From: BS750m-G77 sp043797735
GTDB lineage: Bacteria > Omnitrophota > Gorgyraeia > Gygaellales > Profunditerraquicolaceae
NCBI GenBank assembly: GCA_043797735.1
Contig: JAZDPH010000067.1
Coordinates: 1-11,884 of the forward strand
Direction: 5' to 3'
Length of the DNA: 11,884 nucleotides
The translations under genes were made by a program, and so were the position numbers. The notes under the pieces are model-generated. The model ran no database searches. It was not told the DNA's origin and saw only the letters and a list, made by a program, of their open reading frames with translations. The stretch's first letter is position 1; each line of letters begins with the position of its first letter. Of this stretch, positions 6,626 to 11,884 are shown piece by piece.

Positions 6626-7591
6626 TCATTTTAATTCTTCTTCGTAAATCCGCGCCGTTACTCCGGGAAACTTCTCTAAGAGCGCCCTTGATTTCTCTTT
6701 ACCCAAAACAAAAATAGCCGTTGCCAGGGCGTCGGCGGTTAAACAATCTTCGGCTATAACAGTGGCCGAAACTACTCCCGAAGCGGCAGGAAAACCGCTC
6801 TGCGGATCAAAGATATGGCTGTAACGCCGCTTATTCTTAATAAAATACTGCTCGTAATCCCCGGATGTAGTTACCGCTTTATTTACCAGCTGAAGAGAAC
6901 CTTTAAATGCTCTCTTATGCGGGCCTCTTACGGCAACCTTCCAGGGCCTGCCGAATTTCTTCCCCAGGCAGTATATATCTCCGCCGGCATTAATCAGGCA
7001 GCTCTTTATCCCGGCCTTCTTTAATTTGTCTACCGCGCAATCCACGGCGTAACCTTTGGCGATTGCCCCAAGGTCAATTTTTGCCCCATGAGTTTCCAAT
7101 TCTACCACATTATTTTCGGGATACAATATAATTTTATCCGAGCCGGCCAATTTCAGGGCGGCCTGGATATCGCTTTCGCCGGGCAAGTTATAATTTTTGC
7201 GGCTAAAACCCCAAAGATCCATCAGGGGCCCGACGGTTACATCAAATGCCCCATCGCTTTGTTTAGAGAACTCCTTTGCCCGGCTTATAATATAGAAAAC
7301 CTCCGGGGCAGCCTCTATCCTGCCGAGTTGGTTTAGGCGCGATATTTGGCTCTCCGGCAGGTATTTACTTAAAAGCCCCTCAATTCTTTTTATCTCCTCA
7401 AAGACGATTTTACCGGCCCGGCTGTCAGGAGAGGTTACTTCTACGAAAGTGCCCATTAAGGCATGGGTATCTTTGTAAAGCTGGCGGTTTTGGCAACCGC
7501 ATAGAATAGCGGATAGCGGATAGCAGATAGCGGATAGCAGGATAATCTTTCTCTGAAGGCTAAGAACTAAAGACTGACGACTGAGCTTCAT
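6626..7591 (-). CDS. apbE: FAD:protein FMN transferase, ApbE lipoprotein
   Basis: Extracytoplasmic Mg2+-dependent enzyme that cleaves FAD and attaches FMN to a Thr or Ser of acceptor proteins, classically the RnfG/RnfD and NqrB/NqrC subunits. It has 321 residues. The N-terminus is a signal peptide with a hydrophobic core at about 16-31 ending in LCGC, so Cys33 is the likely lipidated residue; the Cys at -2 is unusual. Family motifs are LMGTFVEV (45-52), FDVTVGPLMDLWGF (116-129), DLGAIAKGYAVD (173-184), NAGGDI (201-206), TSGDYEQYF (242-250), YSHIFDPQSGFP (257-268) and LTADALATA (284-292), the last with the metal/active-site Asp and Thr. The signal core is encoded by a 7-bp tandem repeat (see 7504-7543). 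The gene starts 10 nt after the TPR gene and has no obvious Shine-Dalgarno. No Rnf or Nqr gene lies in the window, so its substrate is elsewhere. Confidence 0.95.
   Translation of the reverse strand: MKLSRQSLVLSLQRKIILLSAICYPLSAILCGCQNRQLYKDTHALMGTFVEVTSPDSRAGKIVFEEIKRIEGLLSKYLPESQISRLNQLGRIEAAPEVFYIISRAKEFSKQSDGAFDVTVGPLMDLWGFSRKNYNLPGESDIQAALKLAGSDKIILYPENNVVELETHGAKIDLGAIAKGYAVDCAVDKLKKAGIKSCLINAGGDIYCLGKKFGRPWKVAVRGPHKRAFKGSLQLVNKAVTTSGDYEQYFIKNKRRYSHIFDPQSGFPAASGVVSATVIAEDCLTADALATAIFVLGKEKSRALLEKFPGVTARIYEEELK
7504..7543. repeat. 7-bp tandem repeat within the apbE signal peptide
   Basis: About five imperfect copies of the 7-mer GATAGCG (variants GATAGCA and GAATAGCG) lie in tandem. On the minus strand they encode the hydrophobic run around SAICYPLSAIL of the ApbE signal peptide. 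Because 7 is not a multiple of 3, gain or loss of one unit would shift the frame. Confidence 0.85.
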
Positions 7592-7601
7592 TATTTTGCA
7601 T

Positions 7602-8534
7602 TTATTTATCCGCTAATTCCTGCAGAGCTTCATTTTCAGGGTCAAGTTCTTTTGCCCGTTGAAGGTAGAAATTATATTTTTCGGGGTTGTTTTTCTTTTT
7701 GTATGCCTGAGCAAGGCGGGCGGCGGCAGTGGCGAATTCCGGGGCTAACTTTATGGCAGTTTCTAACTCTTCTATTGCCTTATCAAGGCTGCCCCCGGCG
7801 ATAACCGGGGCCTTAAGATAAAAGGTTCCTAATCCCAGGTGTACTTCGGCTAACTCCGGGGCTATCATGGCTGCTTTTAGAAAATAGGACTTGATCTGTA
7901 TTCCGTATTGTATTTTATTTATCACCCATCCATTAGTGGAGCGCTTGCTGTTTATGCTGCCCAGCATCATAAAAGCCAGGGCCTTATTGTCTTTGGTTAG
8001 AGCCTCTGACTTCAGGGCCCGTTTAACCAGTTGAAGCGCTTCTTTTAAATTGTTATCGTTATACCTGATATAGGCAAGGCCGAGCAGCGCAGGAGGATAT
8101 TGAGGGTTTTTCTTTAGTATCAGGTTAAAGAGCGCTTCCGATTCCCGGAATTTGCGGCCCCTTCTTAAAATTTCTGCTTTACCCCAGAGCGCCTCAAGGT
8201 TCTGCGGCTGACGCATTAGGACTTCTTCCAAAATAACTTGCGCCTGTTTATCCTTTCTGGCCTTAAGCATGGTAAAGGCATCCTGGAGCTCAACATTATC
8301 GGCAGCCACTGTTCCTGCACACAGGGCGACGATCACCAGAATTAAACAAGTTAATGACGCGACTACTGTTGTCATTGCGAGTCCCGAACGAAGTGAGGGG
8401 TGCCTGCCCGCCGGCGTTTTAGTGGCCCGAAGCAATCCCGAAGGTTGCGAGGGCGCAAGCCCGAAGCAATCTAAAAAGGGATTGCTTCGTCGGGCTTTGC
8501 CCTCCTCGCAATGACAGATAAAAGTTTTACGCAT
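7602..8534 (-). CDS. Exported TPR-repeat protein with repeat-disrupted signal peptide
   Basis: A tetratricopeptide-repeat protein, probably periplasmic or envelope-attached, of unknown partner. From the ATG at 8534 it has 310 residues. About four to five TPR-like helical pairs are visible from about residue 95 to the end, with typical A-x-x-x-L/P-x-x-P spacing, e.g. NPQYPPALLGLAYIRY, APELAEVHLGLGTFYL, APEFATAAARLAQAY and the terminal ELDPENEAL. The chosen ATG reads MRKTFI and overlaps the panE stop (ATGCGTAA); an ATG at 8546 would add only 4 residues. Residues about 7-55 are encoded by a dispersed palindromic repeat, after which comes a strongly hydrophobic stretch (VASLTCLILVIVALCAGTVAA) that looks like a signal-peptide core. 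Translation may instead begin at an ATG at 8375 provided by the repeat edge, giving MTTVVASLT and about 257 residues. Cotranscribed with panE and apbE. Confidence 0.85.
   Translation of the reverse strand: MRKTFICHCEEGKARRSNPFLDCFGLAPSQPSGLLRATKTPAGRHPSLRSGLAMTTVVASLTCLILVIVALCAGTVAADNVELQDAFTMLKARKDKQAQVILEEVLMRQPQNLEALWGKAEILRRGRKFRESEALFNLILKKNPQYPPALLGLAYIRYNDNNLKEALQLVKRALKSEALTKDNKALAFMMLGSINSKRSTNGWVINKIQYGIQIKSYFLKAAMIAPELAEVHLGLGTFYLKAPVIAGGSLDKAIEELETAIKLAPEFATAAARLAQAYKKKNNPEKYNFYLQRAKELDPENEALQELADK
8370..8516. repeat. Dispersed palindromic repeat, copy 3 (inside the TPR gene)
   Basis: Ends TGTCATTGCGAG (8370-8381) and CTCGCAATGACA (8505-8516) are reverse complements. The interior holds GAAGCAATCT/GATTGCTTCG arms, and a CCTGCCCGCCGGCG palindrome-like word near 8403-8416. 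It is 147 bp, exactly 49 codons, and sits between the basic N-terminal codons and the hydrophobic core of the TPR protein's export signal. Confidence 0.9.
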
Positions 8535-9444
8535 AGCCTGCCTCAATGCTTTTTACTAAATCCACCAGTATTAAATTGTAAGGTACCGGTATATTTAACT
8601 CCTGGCCCAGGCGCACGATAACCCCGTTTATAAAATCGATTTCGGTACGCTTCTGTCTTAAGACGTCCTGCAGCATTGAGGAGATATTATTAGCCGTCGC
8701 CTCGCAGACCGCCTCTACCTTTGCCAGAGGGTCGTCATAGATAAGCTTTATTCTTTTTCTCTTTGCAATCCTGGTCGCCTCGGCAACCGCGCCGCGTAAG
8801 AGGCGGCGCGCCCCTTCCACCTCTATTAATTTTCCGTTCTTAAGCCGGGTTACGGCAGTCAGGGCGTTTATGCCGGCGTTGATGATAAGCTTTGACCACA
8901 ACAAGCCTTTTATATCGCGCGAAAACCTGATCTCCAGCCCCGCCTTTTCAAACGTTTCGCGAATCCAGCGCATCTCAACCGGAATTTTTCCGTCCGGGCG
9001 GCCGATTACCGTCTCTCCCCTTCCGGCATACTTTACCCTTGTCTCCTCAAGTAAAGTTGCGCCTAAATTAGTGACCCCGCCGATTACTATATCGCTGTCG
9101 ACAGCCTCGGTTATAACCTCAATGTTGCCGATGCCGTTCTGCAGGGTAAGCACCTTGCTGTCTTTGCCGATAAGGGGCCCGGCGTTTATTACTGCGGATT
9201 TGGTATCGTAGGACTTTACGGCAATAATTACTAAATCCGCGCAGCCGATCTCTTTTGCATCAGAGCTTGCCCTGACCGAGGAGCGCCATTTTCCGGAAAT
9301 ACCTTCTATGGCTATGCCGCTTTTATTGATTCTTGCGGCGCGCTGCGGGTTTTTATCCAGAAGCCAAATCTCCTGGCGCGTCTTTGATAATAAGGACGCC
9401 AGTAAACAGCCCAGAGCGCCCGGGCCGATTATAACTATCTTCAT
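8527..9444 (-). CDS. panE: 2-dehydropantoate 2-reductase (ketopantoate reductase)
   Basis: Cytoplasmic NADPH-dependent reductase that converts ketopantoate, the product of PanB, into pantoate. The 305 residues match the family. The N-terminal Rossmann domain opens MKIVIIGPGALGC with G-x-G-x-x-G at 7-12. AVKSYDT (75-81) and LQNGIGNIE (101-109) are typical of the nucleotide-binding half. The C-terminal helical domain has LLWSKLIINAGINALTAV with catalytic Lys185 and Asn189, and SSMLQDVLRQKRTEID (255-270) with Ser255 and Glu268 as the likely substrate/catalytic residues. I start at 9444 because GGAGG lies just upstream. A longer frame from 9501 merely reads out of the dispersed repeat. The gene overlaps the next one by 8 nt. 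Together with panB it covers two pantothenate steps; panC and panD are not in the window. Confidence 0.95.
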   Translation of the reverse strand: MKIVIIGPGALGCLLASLLSKTRQEIWLLDKNPQRAARINKSGIAIEGISGKWRSSVRASSDAKEIGCADLVIIAVKSYDTKSAVINAGPLIGKDSKVLTLQNGIGNIEVITEAVDSDIVIGGVTNLGATLLEETRVKYAGRGETVIGRPDGKIPVEMRWIRETFEKAGLEIRFSRDIKGLLWSKLIINAGINALTAVTRLKNGKLIEVEGARRLLRGAVAEATRIAKRKRIKLIYDDPLAKVEAVCEATANNISSMLQDVLRQKRTEIDFINGVIVRLGQELNIPVPYNLILVDLVKSIEAGYA

Positions 9445-9448
9445 ATCG

Positions 9449-9453
9449 CCTCC
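9449..9453 (-). promoter_or_regulatory. Ribosome binding site deciding the panE start
   Basis: Minus-strand GGAGG followed by GCGAT and then ATG at 9444, an excellent Shine-Dalgarno. It supports the short PanE start over the in-frame ATG at 9501, which lies within the dispersed repeat. Confidence 0.85.
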
Positions 9454-9471
9454 ATTGCTGTCCAAATTACC

Positions 9472-9551
9472 GTCATTGCGAGCCCCGCAGGGGCGAAGCA
9501 ATCTAAAACGGGATTGCTTCGTCGCTCGCTACGCTCGCTCCTCGCAATGAC
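9472..9551. repeat. Dispersed palindromic repeat, copy 4 (upstream of panE)
   Basis: The most compact copy, 80 bp, from GTCATTGCGAG (9472-9482) to CTCGCAATGAC (9541-9551), with central GAAGCAATCT and GGATTGCTTC arms. It lies in the surA-panE spacer about 20 nt upstream of the panE ribosome binding site. Confidence 0.9.
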
Positions 9552-9594
9552 TAATTTTGCCGTTTGACGTTCAACGATGGACGTTTCCAGCTAC

Positions 9595-9616
9595 GCCTGC
9601 CTGCCGGCAGGCAGGC
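9595..9616. repeat. Perfect 22-bp palindrome (GCCTGCCTG...CAGGCAGGC)
   Basis: An uninterrupted palindrome centred between 9605 and 9606. A one-base variant of its inner 20 bases sits within the large inverted repeat at 152-171. It lies downstream of the surA stop, but no T-run follows on the minus strand, so I do not call it a terminator. The surrounding spacer (9552-9650) is degenerate, with direct TTCAACGA words at about 9571 and 9622. Confidence 0.85.
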
Positions 9617-9650
9617 AACCCTTCAACGACTGACGAGAATTCAACTCCTG

Positions 9651-10586
9651 CTAGTCCTGCATTATCTTTATATAAGACTGCTCTTTTATCTCCTTGAGCC
9701 ATTTATCAAAGGCCTCCTGCATTTTTATTTCAAAAAGATAGGCGTTGATTTTATCCTGGGCCTCCTTGAGAGAGAGTTTTCGCGCCGGGATCATATGCTC
9801 CAGTTTAAAAATGTAAAACTTTCCGTCAATGTCAAGGGGGTCTGATATTTCACCAATCCCCAAACTAAACACTACTTTTTCAATCTCCTTTTTTAAATTT
9901 TCCTCCCTGGTGGCATTTAGCTTGCTTACGTTTATCGGATACCTTGCTGCCAGGTCCTCCAGCTTTTGGCCGGCTTTAAAATGGTAGGCAAAAGTTTTAG
10001 CCAGGCCCGCATCCGTCAGGGTTATAGCCAGTAACTGGCGTTCTTCGGGAGAGCTGAACTCATCAGCATTGCGGTTATAAAAATCAGTTACCTCCTCGGG
10101 CCTTACGATGACCTTGCTCTTAACTTTTAACTGAATGATATTATAGGTAAGCAGCTGGTTTCGCAGCCTGGACTCAACATCAGCCTGGACTAACCCCTGT
10201 GCCTTAAGGGCGCTTTGAAAACGCGCATCCGAGCCGTATTCTCTTTTAATTTCTTCAATGCGCCCTCTTACCCTGGAGTCGTCGATATTCAGGTTATTTT
10301 TCCTGGCCTCCTGCAGAATCAACGCATCCTCTATAAGCTTGTTAAGCAATTCAGGCTTTAACTCTTCAATTTTTTTTGTAAGTTCCTCGCCCTTGTAATC
10401 GTAATCCTTGGCATATTGCATGCGCGTAAAATTTACAAAGTCCCCTAAATCCTTCTGTGTAATAATCTCGTTATTAACGATGGCGATTATTTTATCCTGG
10501 CCGTAGATTAGTCGACACTGTCCAGCAGTTAACAGCCCACAGCAAACTAGAAAGGATAAAAGTACAATAAATTTAAGTTTACGCAT
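9651..10586 (-). CDS. SurA/PpiC-like periplasmic chaperone
   Basis: An exported 311-residue protein resembling SurA-type outer-membrane protein chaperones and parvulin peptidyl-prolyl isomerases. The signal peptide is MRKLKFIVLLSFLVCCGLL plus a short polar stretch to about residue 30. The SurA N-terminal domain begins with the characteristic IIAIVNNEIITQKDL (33-47) and continues as long helices (KPELLNKLIEDALILQEA) to about 165. A parvulin-like domain follows at about 180-275, but it lacks the usual GG-D-LG signature and only the GEISDPLDIDGKFYIFKLE part is recognisable, so isomerase activity is doubtful and a chaperone role more likely. A C-terminal helix ends the protein. Its ATG overlaps the mfd stop as ATGCGTAA, implying translational coupling. 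I give no symbol because SurA, PrsA and PpiD relatives cannot be separated by eye. Confidence 0.85.
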   Translation of the reverse strand: MRKLKFIVLLSFLVCCGLLTAGQCRLIYGQDKIIAIVNNEIITQKDLGDFVNFTRMQYAKDYDYKGEELTKKIEELKPELLNKLIEDALILQEARKNNLNIDDSRVRGRIEEIKREYGSDARFQSALKAQGLVQADVESRLRNQLLTYNIIQLKVKSKVIVRPEEVTDFYNRNADEFSSPEERQLLAITLTDAGLAKTFAYHFKAGQKLEDLAARYPINVSKLNATREENLKKEIEKVVFSLGIGEISDPLDIDGKFYIFKLEHMIPARKLSLKEAQDKINAYLFEIKMQEAFDKWLKEIKEQSYIKIMQD

Positions 10587-11884
10587 TGAAAATACCTGTT
10601 TTTTGAAAATTCGTTACCGCCTCGCGCAAGAGGCGGCAGTATAAATCAAACCCTACCACGGCGATAAAACCATGCTGCTCTAGGCCCAGGAGATTTCCTG
10701 TGCCCCTAATCTCTAAATCTTCCATAGCGATATTGAACCCCGCTCCCAAATGCGCATAATCCTGGATGGCGTCTAGCCTTTTGCGCGCATCGCCCTCTAA
10801 GGCTATGTTCCGGGGTATCATAAAATAAGCATAAGCCGGGCGGTTAAATCTCCCCACCCTGCCGCGCAGCTGATGCAGGTCGGATAACCCAAAGGTATGC
10901 GCGTTATTTACGATAATGGTATTTGCGTTGGGTATGTCAATTCCCGATTCTATAATCATGGTGCAGACCAGGCAGTCAATCTCGCCTTTTAAAAAGCCGG
11001 ACATTATCTTCTCCAGAACCTTCGGGGGCATCCGGCCATGGGCAACGGCTAATCTTATTCCGGGAGGAAGGAGGCTGCTTATCCGTTCTTTTATCTTCTC
11101 AATGTCTTCAATGCGGTTATGCAGGAAAAAAACCTGTCCTTTTCTTTTTATCTCCCGCGATATCACCTGAGAAACCAGCTCCCGATCATATTCTACCACA
11201 ATAGTTTTTATAGGCAACCTATTTTCAGGCGGGGTGTTGATTACCGAGAGGTCCTTTGCCCCCATCAGGCTCATATAGAGGGTGCGCGGGATAGGCGTGG
11301 CGGTAAGGGTCAACACGTCGGTATAAAGCCTTAATCTTTTTAGTTTTTCCTTGGCGCGCACCCCGAAACGCTGCTCTTCGTCAATGATTACCAGCCCCAG
11401 GTTTTTAAAGGCGACATCGTCGGAAAGCAGCCTGTGGGTGCCGATTACCACATCAACGTTGCCGCAAGACAACCCCTCGATGATCTTTTTTTGTTCTGCG
11501 CCGGTTTTAAAGCGGCAGAGCAGCTCTATTTTTAAGGGAAAATCCTTTAACCTGCGGCTAAAGTTATAGTAGTGCTGCTCTGCCAGAATAGTCGTTGGAA
11601 CCAGGTAGGCCGCCTGCTTATTATCCATTACCGCCTTAAAGGCAGCGCGCATCGCCACCTCCGTCTTGCCGTAACCGACATCCCCGCAAAGCAGCCGGTC
11701 CATCGGACGGGCGGCCTGCATATCAAGCTTTACTTCAATAGCGGCTTTTATCTGGCCGGGTGTTTCTGTGTAAGGGAATGTTGCTTCAAACTCCTTCTGC
11801 CAGTCCGTATCTGCCGAATAAGCAAAGCCTTTGGAACTTATGCGCATCGCCTGCAGCGTCAGGAGTTCCCAGGTTAGCTTTCGT
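10579..11884 (-). CDS. mfd: Mfd transcription-repair coupling factor, 5'-partial, no C-terminal TRCF domain
   Basis: The SF2 translocase part of Mfd, which pushes stalled RNA polymerase off DNA lesions and recruits UvrA. The frame stays open to the window edge, so the UvrB-like and polymerase-interacting domains lie outside. Counting from the internal Met at 11847: Walker A GDVGYGKT (55-62), DEEQ box (156-159), TATPIPR (182-188), the second RecA lobe with QLRGRVGR (326-333), then the translocation (TRG) region ending ...EQHGFIAVVGFDLYCRLLREAV. MDRLLCGDVGYGKTEVAMRAAF and the VGFDLY tail mark it as Mfd rather than RecG. The protein stops about 13 residues after this tail, whereas typical Mfd has roughly 150 further residues forming the autoinhibitory TRCF (D7) domain. 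The stop overlaps the next ATG by 8 nt, so the short end looks natural and not a frameshift. Confidence 0.95.
   Translation of the reverse strand, partial: RKLTWELLTLQAMRISSKGFAYSADTDWQKEFEATFPYTETPGQIKAAIEVKLDMQAARPMDRLLCGDVGYGKTEVAMRAAFKAVMDNKQAAYLVPTTILAEQHYYNFSRRLKDFPLKIELLCRFKTGAEQKKIIEGLSCGNVDVVIGTHRLLSDDVAFKNLGLVIIDEEQRFGVRAKEKLKRLRLYTDVLTLTATPIPRTLYMSLMGAKDLSVINTPPENRLPIKTIVVEYDRELVSQVISREIKRKGQVFFLHNRIEDIEKIKERISSLLPPGIRLAVAHGRMPPKVLEKIMSGFLKGEIDCLVCTMIIESGIDIPNANTIIVNNAHTFGLSDLHQLRGRVGRFNRPAYAYFMIPRNIALEGDARKRLDAIQDYAHLGAGFNIAMEDLEIRGTGNLLGLEQHGFIAVVGFDLYCRLLREAVTNFQKTGIFNA

Noticed and set aside
9445..9501. 19-residue N-terminal extension of PanE
   Set aside because: It is translated from a dispersed repeat and lies upstream of a strong GGAGG and the canonical MKIVIIGPG start.
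3336..9551. CRISPR array
   Set aside because: The repeated units are palindromic, of unequal length, kilobases apart and not separated by regular spacers.
9552..9650. Rho-independent terminator after the SurA-like gene
   Set aside because: The 22-bp palindrome is a good stem, but no T-run follows it on the minus strand.
10579..11884. Assignment of the helicase as RecG
   Set aside because: MDRLLCGDVGYGKTEVAMRAAF and the TRG tail ending in VGFDLY are Mfd features; RecG has different residues in these blocks.

Overview
The window is a densely packed, single-strand stretch of bacterial chromosome. All ten recognisable protein genes lie on the minus strand, so transcription runs from the right end of the window to the left. 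The product set (an Mfd transcription-repair translocase, a SurA-like periplasmic chaperone, an ApbE lipoprotein and exported envelope proteins) points to a diderm bacterium. The many short palindromes, the dispersed GTCATTGCGAG...CTCGCAATGAC elements and the degenerate low-complexity spacers resemble what I associate with uncultivated lineages such as Omnitrophota. That lineage call is an inference from style, not something the sequence proves.

In transcription order: (1) 11884-10579, the 3' part of mfd, whose 5' part lies outside the window; (2) 10586-9651, a SurA/PpiC-type exported chaperone overlapping mfd by 8 nt; (3) 9650-9445, a spacer holding a long perfect palindrome and one dispersed repeat; (4) panE, a TPR protein and apbE, tightly packed (9444-6626); (5) 6625-6474, a spacer holding another dispersed repeat; (6) mgtE (6473-5052); (7) 5051-4908, a spacer made of iterated GGATATC/GGGTATC words; (8) panB, an unknown membrane-anchored protein, an SGNH-type hydrolase and a multi-spanning GT-C-like glycosyltransferase (4907-332), all linked by overlaps or 1-nt gaps; (9) 331-1, a non-coding end dominated by a 191-nt inverted repeat with 28-bp perfect arms.

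Functionally, panE and panB give two of the steps toward pantothenate and coenzyme A. MgtE imports magnesium. ApbE loads FMN onto redox proteins that are not in this window. The SGNH hydrolase and GT-C protein look like an envelope polysaccharide or lipid modification pair. Mfd and SurA are housekeeping.

I did not find a clear new multi-gene defence or mobile system. The most unusual things are: repeat elements inserted in frame inside two protein genes, one of them splitting a signal peptide; an Mfd that ends where the C-terminal TRCF regulatory domain should begin; a 7-bp tandem repeat that encodes the ApbE lipoprotein signal core; and the large inverted repeat at the left edge.
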